Numbered from the stretch's first letter, positions 25,020-34,933 are shown. The stretch: 64,000 bases of DNA from Bradyrhizobium nivariense (GCF_029846715.1 NZ_JARVWW010000004.1:248001-312000); one strand, 5' to 3'. Notes: a model not told the origin generated them from the letters alone. Program-made: numbers and translations.

Positions 25020-25628
25020 TCACTTCCCCGACACCATCTCCTCGACCTCGCGTAGCTGCTCCTTGCCGAAGAACATCTCGCTGCCGACGAAGAAGGTCGG
25101 CGAGCCGAACGCGCCGCGCGCGACCGCCTCCTCGGTATTCTTGATCAGTCTGCCCTTCACTTCGGGCTCCTGGGCGCGGGCGAACAGCTTTTGGGCGTCG
25201 AGCCCGGAAGACGCCAGCGCCTTCGCCGCGATTTCAGGATCGTCCATCTTCTTCGGCTCGCGCCACATGTGGTGGAAGGCGGCCTCGACATATGTCTCGA
25301 ACACGCCTTCGAGCTGCGCCGCGATCGCCGTGCGCATCAGGTTCAGTGTGTTGACGGGGAAGAACGGATTCATGACATAGGACGGGACATTGAAGCGCTT
25401 GACGAAGCGCTCGGTCTCGACCGCCTGGAACTCCCGCTTGTTCTTGACGCCGGCAAGCGTCTCGGCCGGCGATTTGTTGTTGGTCGCCTTGAAGATGCCG
25501 CCGAGCAGGATCGGCAAATATTCGAACTTGACGCCGATGCGCTGCTCGATCGCCGGGATCGCGAGATGACTGAGATAGGCGTTCGGGCTGCCGAAATCGA
25601 ACAGGAACTGCGGGGCTGTGCGGGTCAA
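25020..25628 (-). CDS. 2-hydroxychromene-2-carboxylate isomerase / DsbA-family protein
   Basis: 202 residues from a TTG at 25628, chosen because GGGAGAA lies 6 nt upstream and no ATG fits the family start. The kappa-class GST/DsbA fold is clear: QFLFDFGSPNAYLSHLAIPA, FEYLPILLGGIFKATNNKSP and the end AVARGAFGSPTFFVGSEMFF. Ser in FGSPNAY replaces the first redox Cys, as in HCCA isomerases that act in naphthalene-type ring degradation using glutathione. No degradation genes are nearby, so the true substrate is unknown. Confidence 0.9.
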   Translation of the reverse strand: MTRTAPQFLFDFGSPNAYLSHLAIPAIEQRIGVKFEYLPILLGGIFKATNNKSPAETLAGVKNKREFQAVETERFVKRFNVPSYVMNPFFPVNTLNLMRTAIAAQLEGVFETYVEAAFHHMWREPKKMDDPEIAAKALASSGLDAQKLFARAQEPEVKGRLIKNTEEAVARGAFGSPTFFVGSEMFFGKEQLREVEEMVSGK

Positions 25629-25722
25629 AATCGTTCTCCCTGACGTCGCTTTTCCGCATTGTGGCGCAGCGCGCGCCACGGGTCCACCGTTTAATGATGG
25701 TCGTAATCTCTTGATGATCCCG

Positions 25723-27072
25723 TTAGATCAGACGCCGAATCGTCCGCTTGCGCCACACCAGAAGGTAATAGCCCATCTGCAAAAGGAACATGGCGCAGAA
25801 CACGATCGGATAGGCGGCCCACACACCCTGGAGGCCGATCGTGCGGCTGAGCATCATCGCGGCAGGTAGCTCGATCGCCACGATGGCCAAGATGGAGAGC
25901 AGCATTGGCGTCAGCGCCACGCCGGCAGCGCGCATCGCGCCGGAAAACACCGTCGCCAGGCCGAACGGCACCGAGCTCCACAGCGCGATGCGGAGCAAGC
26001 CCTTCGCCAGATCGAGCACGGTGTCGTCAGTGATGAAGATACCGAGCACGGCGCGCGGCGCGAGATAGATCAGCGCCACCAGCCCGCCGGTCAGGACGAT
26101 GTTGAACATGAGGCCGGTGCGCACGATGCCATCGAGCCGCGTTCTGTCGCCGCGGCCGACCGCCTGCGCGCCGAGGATCGAGACCGCGATTGAAATCGAC
26201 ATCGCCGTGAACTGCGTGTAACCCATCACCTGGTTGACCGCACCATAGGCGGCGGTGGCCTCGGACCCGAAGCCGTTGACGAGGCCGAGCAGCACCAGCT
26301 CGGCGATCGCCATCACCACCATGCCGATCGCGCTCGGCAGTCCTATGCCGAGGATTTGTCCCAGCACCACACGATTGAGCCGAAGATGACGCAGCAGTGC
26401 GGCGTCCGGTGCCAACGCATGCTTCTTCCGCAGCAGATAGGCGGCCAGCGCGATCAGCGTCAGCGCGTTAGCGATCGCCGCCGCCCAGGCCGGGCTGGTG
26501 ATGCCCGCCGCCGGCAATCCGAACGACCCGTGGATCAGGATCGGCGTCAGGATCAGGCCGATGACGGTCGACAATGCCAGCGCCAGCAGCGGCGTCATCG
26601 CGTCGCCGACGCCGCGGATCATCGCCGTCATCAGCAGGAAGACGAAGCCGAGCGGCATGGTGAACAGCATGATGCGGGCATAGGCGCTGGCCTGGTCGAG
26701 AATGTCCGCGGGCGTGGCAAGCGTCATCATCAATTGCCGGCTGAAGAGCCCGCCGACCAGCGCAATCGATATCGACAGCAACAGGCCGACCGCGAGCGTC
26801 GTGCCCACCACAATCTTGATCCGGCCCTGCTCGCCTGCACCATAGGCCTGGCCGATCAGGACCGTGGCGCCGGTGCTCAGTCCCATGACGAAACCGAACA
26901 GGAAGAACATCACCGGGAAGAACACCGAGACCGACGCGAGCGCGTCGACGCCGATCAGCTGGCCGAGATAGACGTTGCTGACAGTGCCGAACAGCGATTG
27001 CAGCGCGTTGCTCAGCATCAAAGGTGCGAGGAAGCGGAGGAACGTCGTCCAGAGCGGCTTGGCGGTGGACAT
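25723..27072 (-). CDS. MATE-family multidrug/Na+ antiporter
   Basis: 449 residues from ATG 27072 (MSTAKPLWTTFLRFLAPLML); the 120-residue upstream extension is low-complexity Arg-rich and not real. Twelve hydrophobic segments form two MatE repeats (LFGTVSNVYLGQLIGVDALA, VFFPVMFFLFGFVMGLSTGA and the second-repeat TAAYGAVNQVMGYTQFTAMS). It lies in the inner membrane and exports cationic compounds by H+ or Na+ exchange. It ends on RKRTIRRLI. The gene is downstream of a DUF2239 gene on the same strand. Confidence 0.93.
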   Translation of the reverse strand: MSTAKPLWTTFLRFLAPLMLSNALQSLFGTVSNVYLGQLIGVDALASVSVFFPVMFFLFGFVMGLSTGATVLIGQAYGAGEQGRIKIVVGTTLAVGLLLSISIALVGGLFSRQLMMTLATPADILDQASAYARIMLFTMPLGFVFLLMTAMIRGVGDAMTPLLALALSTVIGLILTPILIHGSFGLPAAGITSPAWAAAIANALTLIALAAYLLRKKHALAPDAALLRHLRLNRVVLGQILGIGLPSAIGMVVMAIAELVLLGLVNGFGSEATAAYGAVNQVMGYTQFTAMSISIAVSILGAQAVGRGDRTRLDGIVRTGLMFNIVLTGGLVALIYLAPRAVLGIFITDDTVLDLAKGLLRIALWSSVPFGLATVFSGAMRAAGVALTPMLLSILAIVAIELPAAMMLSRTIGLQGVWAAYPIVFCAMFLLQMGYYLLVWRKRTIRRLI

Positions 27073-27158
27073 GGATTGGCCTTTCGTCAGGGCGTGCGAA
27101 ACCGTTGCCACGCGAAGCGCGCGTGGCCCGGCCGTCGATGGGGTTTGAGAAGGCGCGC

Positions 27159-27755
27159 CTAAGCGCGGTCGCTGTAGGCGAGCTTGACGATGTGGTCGCG
27201 GATGTCGGCGGGCCAATCTGCGATCAGTCCGGTGAAGCGCCGCCGGTCGTCCGCGAACAAAGCGCGCGAAGCTTCCTCGAATTGCGGCAGGTTGCCGGCC
27301 ATGGTCGACATGAAGTGATAGGCCGCATCGCGCGCCTGCCGCTCGCGGTCCTTGTCGCCGCTCGCGCGCCGCGCCTCTTCGACGAGTTTGCGTAGCGCGA
27401 CCGAGGCGCCGCCTGCTTGTGCGTTGAGCCACTCCCAGTGCCGCGGCAGCAACGTCACCTCGCGCGCGACCACGCCGAGCTTCGGCCGGCCGCGGCCGCG
27501 CGGCTCGCTGAGTTGTGTGGTCTCCTCAACTGGGGGCGGGACCAGCTTTGCCAGCCGCGCCAGCACCTCGCGATCGCCGCCGCGCAGATCGAAGTCGATC
27601 GATCGGCCGGTGTCGTCCTCGAAGATGATGATGGGCTCGTCGGGCGGTGGGACGATCCGCTTGACGACCAGCGCGACCTCTCCTGCCGGCCCAGACACCA
27701 GACGGCGCTGCCCTTGGAAGGCGGTGAAAATCTTTTGCATTGGAATCATTGCCAT
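27159..27755 (-). CDS. DUF2239-family protein
   Basis: 198 residues from ATG 27755 (MAMIPMQKIFTAFQGQRRLV); starts at 27749 or 27740 are also possible since no clear ribosome-binding site is seen. The conserved blocks KRIVPPPDEPIIIFEDDTGR, SIDFDLRGGDREVLARLA and GRPKLGVVAREVTLLPRHWE followed by LNAQAGGASVALRKLVEEAR match DUF2239 as I know it. The GRPKLG and RHWEWL stretches look like a DNA-contacting hook and helix, so a regulatory role is possible but unproven. Divergent from a GST gene across two TACCCGGGT boxes. Confidence 0.78.
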   Translation of the reverse strand: MAMIPMQKIFTAFQGQRRLVSGPAGEVALVVKRIVPPPDEPIIIFEDDTGRSIDFDLRGGDREVLARLAKLVPPPVEETTQLSEPRGRGRPKLGVVAREVTLLPRHWEWLNAQAGGASVALRKLVEEARRASGDKDRERQARDAAYHFMSTMAGNLPQFEEASRALFADDRRRFTGLIADWPADIRDHIVKLAYSDRA

Positions 27756-27778
27756 ATTGGTCAAGTTGGCGACTTTAA

Positions 27779-27788
27779 TACCCGGGTA
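27779..27788. promoter_or_regulatory. Palindromic box 1 (TACCCGGGTA)
   Basis: Perfect 10-bp palindrome, 24 nt upstream of the DUF2239 start; paired with box 2 at a 27-bp spacing. Confidence 0.6.
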
Positions 27789-27805
27789 AATTCGTTGCGT
27801 CAATA

Positions 27806-27815
27806 TACCCGGGTG
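27806..27815. promoter_or_regulatory. Palindromic box 2 (TACCCGGGTG)
   Basis: Second copy of the ACCCGGGT core in the divergent DUF2239/GST interval. The pair suggests a cooperative operator for an unidentified regulator, perhaps the DUF2239 protein itself. Confidence 0.6.
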
Positions 27816-27906
27816 AAAATATCCGACGGGATGGCTCGACATTGCGTTCCCGGGCTGGCACGAACGGCGCGGCCGATCGACCACGCCTAGCCCCGGGGAC
27901 CACGCG

Positions 27907-28572
27907 ATGCTGACCGTTCACCACCTCAACAATTCCCGCTCGCAGCGCGTGCTGTGGCTGCTCGAGGAGTTGGGCGCGCCCTACGAGATCGTGCGCTATC
28001 AGCGCCAGCCCGACATGCGCGCGCCGAAGGAGCTCCGCGCCATCCATCCGCTCGGCAAGTCGCCCGTCATCACCGACAACGGCAACACCGTCGCCGAATC
28101 AGGCGCGATCATCGAATATCTCGTCGCCACCTACGGCAACGGCCGGCTGGTCCCGCCGCCGAACACGCCCGAGCGGCTGCGTTTCACCTATTGGCTGCAC
28201 TATGCGGAAGGCTCGGCGATGCAGCCGCTGCTGCTCAAGCTGCTGTTCACGCTGATGCCGAAGCGCGCGCCGGCGTTGCTGCGCCCCCTGGTGCGCAAGG
28301 TCTCGAACCAGGCGCTCACTGCGCTGGTCAATCCGCAGCTCAAGCAGCACATGGATTACTGGGAAGGCGAGCTCGGCAAGAGCGAGTGGTTCGCCGGCGG
28401 CGAGTTCACCGCGGCCGACATCCAGATGAGCTTTCCGCTTGAGGCGGCGCAGGCCCGCGGTGGGCTCGAACTGGGCCATCCCAGGGCGATGGCGTTTCTG
28501 GAGCGCATTCACGCGCGGCCGGCCTACGCCAGAGCGCTCGAGAAGGGCGGGCCGTATCAGGTGGGGCGGTAA
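27907..28572 (+). CDS. Glutathione S-transferase family protein
   Basis: 221 residues from ATG 27907. The N-terminal half MLTVHHLNNSRSQRVLWLLE contains the Ser-Arg-Ser type active-site region, HPLGKSPVITDNG has the cis-Pro, and AESGAIIEYLV has the glutathione-binding Glu-Ser. The C-terminal helical half has GGEFTAADIQMSFPLEAAQA. It resembles the bacterial GST group near yeast Gtt1. It is divergent from the DUF2239 gene and probably shares its palindromic operators. The substrate is unknown. Confidence 0.92.
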   Translation: MLTVHHLNNSRSQRVLWLLEELGAPYEIVRYQRQPDMRAPKELRAIHPLGKSPVITDNGNTVAESGAIIEYLVATYGNGRLVPPPNTPERLRFTYWLHYAEGSAMQPLLLKLLFTLMPKRAPALLRPLVRKVSNQALTALVNPQLKQHMDYWEGELGKSEWFAGGEFTAADIQMSFPLEAAQARGGLELGHPRAMAFLERIHARPAYARALEKGGPYQVGR

Positions 28573-28604
28573 GTTTCCTCACCGTCCCGGGACGACGGTG
28601 CCCG

Positions 28605-29900
28605 TTAGTCCGCATGCAATATCCGCCCGCGCGTCTCCGGCAGCGCGAATGCGGCGATGAAGAACAGCGCGTAGGCCGCCACTGCAAACATGGCGATCGC
28701 GTTCGCGAGTGACGTCGTCGCCGAGAGGGAGCCGACGAGGAACGGAAACAGCGCGCCGATCCCTCGGCCGAAATTGTAGCAAAAGCCCTGACCGGAGCCG
28801 CGCAGCCGCGTCGGATAGAGTTCGGTCAGGAACGCGCCGATCCCTGAGAAATAGCCCGAGGCGAAGAATCCGAGCGGGAAGCCGAGCACCCACAGGATTT
28901 CGTTGGTCAGCGGCAGCTGCGTATAGAGCAGCACCACGGCCATCGCGCCGATCGAGAAGATCAGGAACAGATTGCGCCGTCCGATCCGGTCGGCGAGCCA
29001 GGCACCGGTGAGATAGCCGATGAAGGAGCCGATGATCAGCGTCGAGAGATAGCCGGTCGAGCCGACGATCGAGAGATGCCGCTCCTTGGTCAAAAACTGC
29101 GGCACCCAGAAGGTGACGGCATAATAGCCGCCTTGGCAGCCCGTCGCCATCAGCGAGGCCAGGATCGTGGTCTTCAGGATCGGGCCCGAGAAAATCTCCC
29201 AGAGAGCCGGACGATTGCCGCTTGCGGCCTGCCTGGCGCGGGCCTCGGCCGCGATCTCCGGCTCGGTGACGGAGCGGCGGATGTAGAACACCAGCAGTGC
29301 GGGCAGCGCGCCGATCACGAACATCCAGCGCCATGCCGTCTCGGCCGGCATGACCGAGAACAGGATCGCCTGCGACAGCACCGCGAGGCCCCAGCCGACT
29401 GCCCAGCCCGATTGTACCGAGCCGACCGCACGCCCGCGATATTGCGGCCGGATCGCCTCGCCCATCAGCACCGCGCCCGCGGCCCATTCGCCGCCGAAGC
29501 CGAGGCCCAGCACCGCGCGCGCGATCAGGAGCTGTTCGAAATTCTGCACGACCGCGCAGACCAGAGAGAAGAACGAAAACCAGATGATGGTGATCTGGAG
29601 TGTTTTGACCCGGCCGATATGGTCGGAGAGATAGCCGCCGAGCCAGCCGCCGATGGCGGAGGCCAGCAGTGTCACGGTGCCGGCGAGCCCGGCCGATCCC
29701 GCATCGACCTTCCACAGCGCGATGATGGTGCCGATCACCAGCGGGTAGATCATGAAGTCCATGCCGTCGAGCGCCCAGCCCGCGGCGCAAGCCCAGAACG
29801 TTCGCCGCTCGGCGACGTTCATGTCGCGATAGAAGGCGAGAAGGCTGGTGTCTTCGATCTCCGCGCGCTCGATACGCTCCGTCGGATCGGTCGTGGCCAT
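28605..29900 (-). CDS. MFS transporter (metabolite/aromatic acid:H+ symporter type)
   Basis: 431 residues from ATG 29900. A polar N-terminus (about 45 residues) precedes twelve helices. The signature loop GGYLSDHIGRVKTL (GXXXDRXGR-like) lies between helices 2 and 3, and LGLGFGGEWAAGAVLMGEAI with YRGRAVGSVQSGWAVGWGLA is typical of the sialate/aromatic-acid MHS branch. The cytoplasmic loop contains IRRSVTEPEI. It probably imports an organic acid with protons. No catabolic genes sit beside it, so the substrate is not inferable. Confidence 0.9.
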   Translation of the reverse strand: MATTDPTERIERAEIEDTSLLAFYRDMNVAERRTFWACAAGWALDGMDFMIYPLVIGTIIALWKVDAGSAGLAGTVTLLASAIGGWLGGYLSDHIGRVKTLQITIIWFSFFSLVCAVVQNFEQLLIARAVLGLGFGGEWAAGAVLMGEAIRPQYRGRAVGSVQSGWAVGWGLAVLSQAILFSVMPAETAWRWMFVIGALPALLVFYIRRSVTEPEIAAEARARQAASGNRPALWEIFSGPILKTTILASLMATGCQGGYYAVTFWVPQFLTKERHLSIVGSTGYLSTLIIGSFIGYLTGAWLADRIGRRNLFLIFSIGAMAVVLLYTQLPLTNEILWVLGFPLGFFASGYFSGIGAFLTELYPTRLRGSGQGFCYNFGRGIGALFPFLVGSLSATTSLANAIAMFAVAAYALFFIAAFALPETRGRILHAD

Positions 29901-29995
29901 GTGCGTTTCCCCGGCAGTTTCTTATGCGGGCGGTGGTAGCATGCGTCGCGGCCTGCGCAAGCACGGGCCGGCCTTTGCGCCATGCAGGAACAGAG

Positions 29996-31744
29996 CTACT
30001 GCCCCGCCGCTTCCGCGCCTCGTGTGCGTGGATCGGGCGCGCCGAGCGGCCCGTTGGCGGTCACCGCGATCGAATTCGCCGACGTCTGCCCCATCGGCTC
30101 GACGATGAGGTGATCCATCGCCTTCAGCTCGAACAGGACATTGTCGGGAAAGCCGCTCTCGATCCGGACCTCGTCGGGCAGCCACTGGTGATGCAGCCGC
30201 GGTGCGGCCACGGCGGCTGCGACGTCCATCTTGTAATCGAGGACGTTGACGATCACCTGGAGCACGGTCGAGATGATGCGGCTGCCACCGGGCGAGCCCG
30301 TCACCAGCACCGGCTTGCCGTTCTTCAGGACGATGGTCGGTGACATCGAGGACAGCGGCCGCTTGCCGGGCCCGGGCAGGTTGGGCTCGAAGCCGACGAG
30401 GCCGTAGGCATTGGAAGCGCCGACCGCTGCGGTGAAATCGTCGAGTTCGTTGTTGAGCAGCACGCCGGTGCCGTCGGCGACGAGGCCGACGCCATAGCTG
30501 AAGTTCAGCGTATAGGTGTTGCTGACGGCGTTGCCGCTGCCGTCGACGACGGAAAAATGCGTGGTGTTGCTGCCCTCGCGCGGCGAGGTCGCGGTGGAAA
30601 CGAGCTGCTTCGACGGCGTGGCGCGATCGGCGGAGATGGTTGCCCGCAGCTTGGCGGCGTAGTCCTTGGCGGTGAGCGTCCCGATCGGTGCGTTGACGAA
30701 GGCGGGATCGCCGAGATAGCGCGCACGGTCCGCATAGGCGCGCTTCATGGCCTCGATCAGCAGATGCAGCGAGGCCGGCGATCCTTGCTTCAAATCGGCT
30801 AGCGGAAATCCTTCGAGGATATTGAGCGTCTCCACCAGCACCACGCCGCCGGACGACGGCAACGGCATCGACACGATGTCATAGCCGCGATAGGTGCCGC
30901 GCACCGGTGCGCGGATCACCGCCTGATAGGATTTCAAATCGACCGGCGTCATGATTCCGCCCGCGTCCGACACAGCCTTGGCGAGTTTTTCCGCGACCGG
31001 CCCCTCATAGAAACCGCGCGGGCCCTGTGCGGCGACGGCCGACAACGTTTCGGCGAGATCGCTCTGCACCAGCCTGTCGCCTTCGCGGAGCGGCGTGCCA
31101 TCAGGTCGCGAGAAGATCTTGGCCGAGGAGGGCCAGCGCACCAGCCGCCGGTGCCAGCCCGGCAGCGTGTCGGCCATATCGTCGCTGACGAGGAAGCCAT
31201 CGCGGGCGAGCGCGATCGCGGGCTCGAGCAGTTGCGCCAGCGTGAACCGGCCAGAGCCACATTTTTCCAGGGCCAGCGCAAGACCCGCGACGGTGCCGGG
31301 CACGCCGACGCCGAGCGCGGAATCCCGTGACTTCGCCGCATCGGGCTTGCCGTCGGCGCCGAGGAAAATTTGCGGCGTGGTCGCAGCCGGCGCCGTCTCG
31401 CGATAGTCGATCGTGATGTCTTCGTTACGCTCGGTGGAATGAATCACCATGAAGCCGCCGCCGCCGATATTGCCGGCGCGCGGATAGGTCACGGCCATCG
31501 CAAAGCCGGTCGCGACCGCGGCATCGACGGCATTGCCGCCGCGCCGCAGGATGTCGGCGCCGACCTGCGCAGAGATCTTCTCCTGCGCCACCACCATGCC
31601 GTGCTCGGCGGGAACGGCGTGCACCGTGTCGAGCGCGGGCGGCACATAGGCTCGCCGCGCATCCTGCGCGGTCGCGGTCGGAAGTCCGAACGCCAGAATG
31701 GCAATGAAGGCGAAAAACGTCCGCCGTGTCGAAAAAGACGACAT
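29996..31744 (-). CDS. ggt: Gamma-glutamyltransferase
   Basis: 582 residues from the ATG at 31744, with GGAAG 6 nt upstream; ATG 31747 is equally in frame. A signal peptide (MSSFSTRRTFFAFIAILAFG, ending about TATAQD) targets the periplasm. Family blocks are VVAQEKISAQVGADILRRGG, GNIGGGGFMVIHS and YRETAP. The autocatalytic cleavage site lies in SNTTHFSVVD, where the second Thr becomes the nucleophile of the small subunit, followed by NTYTLNFSYGVG and GSPGGSRIIST. It hydrolyses or transfers the gamma-glutamyl group of glutathione. The protein is full length. Confidence 0.95.
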   Translation of the reverse strand: MSSFSTRRTFFAFIAILAFGLPTATAQDARRAYVPPALDTVHAVPAEHGMVVAQEKISAQVGADILRRGGNAVDAAVATGFAMAVTYPRAGNIGGGGFMVIHSTERNEDITIDYRETAPAATTPQIFLGADGKPDAAKSRDSALGVGVPGTVAGLALALEKCGSGRFTLAQLLEPAIALARDGFLVSDDMADTLPGWHRRLVRWPSSAKIFSRPDGTPLREGDRLVQSDLAETLSAVAAQGPRGFYEGPVAEKLAKAVSDAGGIMTPVDLKSYQAVIRAPVRGTYRGYDIVSMPLPSSGGVVLVETLNILEGFPLADLKQGSPASLHLLIEAMKRAYADRARYLGDPAFVNAPIGTLTAKDYAAKLRATISADRATPSKQLVSTATSPREGSNTTHFSVVDGSGNAVSNTYTLNFSYGVGLVADGTGVLLNNELDDFTAAVGASNAYGLVGFEPNLPGPGKRPLSSMSPTIVLKNGKPVLVTGSPGGSRIISTVLQVIVNVLDYKMDVAAAVAAPRLHHQWLPDEVRIESGFPDNVLFELKAMDHLIVEPMGQTSANSIAVTANGPLGAPDPRTRGAEAAGQ

Positions 31745-31846
31745 CATCAACTTCCGCCGCGGCCTCTAGCCAGTTCACACGCGCCGCTGCAATGCTATAC
31801 GGTTTGCCCCAACAGAGGCAAAACTGTTCGTGATGAGGACTGCGTG

Positions 31847-33232
31847 ATGACGACGATCGCCCCGGATGCGCGCATGGCCGGCACGCAGCGGACCTATCCG
31901 CCGCGCGCCGCCGTCGTCAGCTGGATCTTCTTCGACTGGGCGGCGCAGCCTTATTTCACGCTGATCACGACCTTTGTGTTCGCGCCCTATTTTGCCACCA
32001 GCGTTGCGCCAAATCCTGCCACCGGCCAATCGCTGTGGGGCTTTGCGATGGCCGCCGCGGGCCTCGCGATTGCGTTGATGTCGCCGGTGCTCGGCGCCAT
32101 TGCGGATGCCTCTGGCCGCAGGAAGCCGTGGATCGCGGGATTCGGCGCAGTGCTGGTGCTGGCATCCTGCACGCTGTGGATCGGCAAACCCGGCGATCCC
32201 TCCATCATTCCGCCGCTGCTCACCGCGGTCGCGCTCGCCAGCGTCGGCGCGGAATTCGCTACGCTCTTCAACAATGCGATGATGCCGACCCTGGTACCGC
32301 CGGAGCGTATCGGCCGGCTCTCCGGCACCGGCTGGGCGACCGGCTATGTCGGCGGCATCGTCAGCCTGATCATCGTGCTCGGCCTGCTCGGCGCCAATCC
32401 CGAGACCGGCCGCACGCTGCTCGGTTTTACGCCTCTATTCGGGCTCGATCCCGTCAGCCATCAGGGCGACCGCGCCGCCGGACCGTTGACCGGGCTTTGG
32501 TTCATCATTTTCGTGACGCCGATGTTCCTGTTCACGCCGGACTATCCGGCGAAGCGCCCGGTGCGCGCGGCGCTGCACGAAGGTCTGTCGGAGCTGAAGC
32601 AATCGATCAAGGGTCTGCCGAAGCGGAAATCGCTTGCGGCGTTTCTGCTCGCCAACATGATCTACACCGACGGTCTGGTGTCGCTGTTCGCCTTCGGCGG
32701 CATCTATGCCGCGGGTACGTTCGGCTGGCACACGATCCAGATCGGCACCTTCGGCATCATGCTCGCGATCGCCGGCGCGTTTGGCGCGTGGCTCGGGGGC
32801 AAGCTGGACGATCGTCTCGGGCCGAAGCGCGTGATCGCCGGCAGCATGCTGGTCCTGCTGCTGGCGGTGGCGGCGATCTTGCTGGTCGACAAGGATTCGA
32901 TCTTCTTCATCAAGGTCGCGCCGCCCGCGCCTGGCGGTGCATTGTTCGCCGCTGCGGCCGAACGCGCTTATCTGGTGCTGGGCTGTCTGATCGGTGCAGC
33001 CGGTGGTCCGCTGCAAGCCGCCTCACGCACGCTCCTGATCCGTCTCGCGCCGAAGGACCGCATCGCGCAGTATTTCGGTCTGTTCGCACTGACGGGGAAA
33101 GTGACGTCCTTCATCGGCCCGCTGCTGATCGGCGTGATTACCGCGGTGACAGCGAGCCAGAAGGCCGGCATGGCCGTGCTGGTGGTGTTCTTCGTCGCGG
33201 GGCTAGCGCTGTTGATGCGGGTGCGGGATTAG
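31847..33232 (+). CDS. UMF1-family (Atg22-like) MFS transporter
   Basis: 461 residues from ATG 31847 (TGATGAGGACTGCGTG upstream). The early FFDWAAQPYFTLITTFVFAP motif, then SPVLGAIADASGRRKPWIAG and NAMMPTLVPPERIGRLSGTG WATGYVGG, are diagnostic of the UMF1/Atg22 branch. About twelve helices are visible, with a cytoplasmic loop (HEGLSELKQSIKGLPKRKSL) in the middle. Yeast Atg22 exports amino acids from the vacuole; bacterial substrates are mostly unknown. The gene is divergent from ggt across 102 nt, so products of glutathione breakdown are one conceivable substrate. Confidence 0.9.
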   Translation: MTTIAPDARMAGTQRTYPPRAAVVSWIFFDWAAQPYFTLITTFVFAPYFATSVAPNPATGQSLWGFAMAAAGLAIALMSPVLGAIADASGRRKPWIAGFGAVLVLASCTLWIGKPGDPSIIPPLLTAVALASVGAEFATLFNNAMMPTLVPPERIGRLSGTGWATGYVGGIVSLIIVLGLLGANPETGRTLLGFTPLFGLDPVSHQGDRAAGPLTGLWFIIFVTPMFLFTPDYPAKRPVRAALHEGLSELKQSIKGLPKRKSLAAFLLANMIYTDGLVSLFAFGGIYAAGTFGWHTIQIGTFGIMLAIAGAFGAWLGGKLDDRLGPKRVIAGSMLVLLLAVAAILLVDKDSIFFIKVAPPAPGGALFAAAAERAYLVLGCLIGAAGGPLQAASRTLLIRLAPKDRIAQYFGLFALTGKVTSFIGPLLIGVITAVTASQKAGMAVLVVFFVAGLALLMRVRD

Positions 33233-33240
33233 CCGCGCTT

Positions 33241-33327
33241 CGTAGCCCGGATGGAGCGAAGCGCAATCCGGGACGGTCTTTCCGCGGGACGACAACCCGG
33301 ATTTCGCTGCGCTCCATCCGGGCTACG
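33241..33327. repeat. Interspersed inverted repeat (CGTAGCCCGG family)
   Basis: Ends CGTAGCCCGGATGGAGCG and CGCTCCATCCGGGCTACG are exact complements, and inner CAATCCGGG/CCCGGATTT blocks nearly so. It sits between the convergent MFS gene and purH and may also terminate both. A shorter relative occurs at 50318-50394. Confidence 0.8.
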
Positions 33328-33340
33328 TTCGTCGTGCGAC

Positions 33341-34933
33341 TTAATGCCTGAAATGCCGCGTTCCCGTGAACACCATGGCGATGCCGTGCTCGTCGGCCGC
33401 CTTGATGACTTCGTCGTCGCGCATGGAGCCGCCGGGCTGCACCACGGCGGTGGCGCCGGCCTCGATGCAGGCAAGCATGCCGTCGGCGAACGGGAAGAAC
33501 GCATCCGACGCCACCACCGAGCCCTTGGTGAGCGGCTCGGCGAGCTTCAGCTCACCCGCCGCATCCTGGGCCTTGCGCGCCGCGATCCGCGCTGAATCCA
33601 CCCGGCTCATCTGGCCGGCGCCGATGCCGACGGTGGCGAGATCCTTGGCGTAGATGATGGTGTTGGACTTGACGTGCTTGGCCACCCGGAACGCGAACTT
33701 CAGATCGCGCATCTCCGAATCCGTCGGCGCACGCTTGGTCACGACCTTGAAAGTCATGTCGTCGACCACGGCGTTGTCGCGGCTCTGCACGAGCAGACCG
33801 CCCGCCACCGTCTTGGCAGTCAGGCCCGGCGCGCGCGGATCGGGCAGGCTGCCTGCGAGCAGCAGGCGCAAATTCTTGCGCGCGCCGATGATGGCGATCG
33901 CTTCTTCGCTGGCGTCGGGCGCGATGATCACTTCGGTGAAGATTTTCGTGATCTCGCGCGCGGTGTCGGCATCGAGTGCGCGGTTCATTGCGATGATGCC
34001 GCCGAAGGCGGAGGTGGAGTCGCAGGCCAGCGCCTTGCGATAGGCGCCGACGAGGTCGGAGCCTTCGGCGACGCCGCAGGGATTGGCATGCTTGACGATG
34101 ACGCAAGCCGCGGTGCGCTTGGCGTCGAACTCGCCGATGCACTCATAGGCCGCATCGGTGTCGTTGATGTTGTTGTAGGAGAGCTCCTTGCCCTGGAGCT
34201 GTCGCGCGGTCGAGACGCCGGGCTGCTTGTCGGGCGTCGCATAGAACGCCGCGGTCTGGTGCGGGTTCTCGCCATAGCGCAGCGACTGGATCAGCCTGCC
34301 GCCGAAGGCGCGAAAATCGGGCGCGTCGATCTCGAGTTGGCGGTTGAACCAGTTCGAGATCGCGGCGTCATAGGCGGCGGTGCGCGCGTAAGCCTTTGCG
34401 GCAAGCCGCCGGCGCAGCTTCAGCGTGGTTGCGCCCTTGTTGGCGGCGAGCTCGTCGAGCACCGCCTTGTAGTCCTCCGCCTCGACCACGACGGCGACGT
34501 CGTCATGGTTCTTCGCGGCGGCGCGGATCATCGCGGGGCCGCCGATGTCGATGTTCTCGATGCAATCCTCAAAGCCCGCGCCTTTGTCGACGGTCGCCTC
34601 GAACGGATAGAGGTTGACGACGAGGAGATCGATCGGCGCGATGCCATGCGCCTTCATCGCGTCCGCATGGTCCTTGTTGTCGCGGATCGCGAGCAGGCCG
34701 CCATGGACCTTCGGATGCAGCGTCTTGACGCGGCCATCCATCATTTCGGGGAAGCCGGTCAGCTCGGAGACGTCCTTCACCTTGAGGCCGGCCGCAGCGA
34801 TCGCCTTTGCGGTGCCGCCGGTCGAGACCAGCTCGACATCATGCGCGGCAAGCGCCTTTGCGAAGTCGATCAGGCCGGTCTTGTCGGAAACGGAGAGAAG
34901 TGCGCGGGTGACGCGGCGGGGATGGTCAGTCAT
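33341..34933 (-). CDS. purH: Bifunctional AICAR transformylase/IMP cyclohydrolase
   Basis: 530 residues from ATG 34933 ([20 protein letters not shown]). The N-terminal IMP cyclohydrolase/MGS-like domain (about 1-200) includes [20 protein letters not shown] and [17 protein letters not shown]. The transformylase domain includes [17 protein letters not shown] and the catalytic Lys-His pair in [15 protein letters not shown]. It catalyses the last two steps of purine synthesis. The length equals that of other proteobacterial PurH proteins. The next gene on this strand (heparinase-like) lies 163 nt upstream. Confidence 0.98.
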   Translation of the reverse strand: MTDHPRRVTRALLSVSDKTGLIDFAKALAAHDVELVSTGGTAKAIAAAGLKVKDVSELTGFPEMMDGRVKTLHPKVHGGLLAIRDNKDHADAMKAHGIAPIDLLVVNLYPFEATVDKGAGFEDCIENIDIGGPAMIRAAAKNHDDVAVVVEAEDYKAVLDELAANKGATTLKLRRRLAAKAYARTAAYDAAISNWFNRQLEIDAPDFRAFGGRLIQSLRYGENPHQTAAFYATPDKQPGVSTARQLQGKELSYNNINDTDAAYECIGEFDAKRTAACVIVKHANPCGVAEGSDLVGAYRKALACDSTSAFGGIIAMNRALDADTAREITKIFTEVIIAPDASEEAIAIIGARKNLRLLLAGSLPDPRAPGLTAKTVAGGLLVQSRDNAVVDDMTFKVVTKRAPTDSEMRDLKFAFRVAKHVKSNTIIYAKDLATVGIGAGQMSRVDSARIAARKAQDAAGELKLAEPLTKGSVVASDAFFPFADGMLACIEAGATAVVQPGGSMRDDEVIKAADEHGIAMVFTGTRHFRH

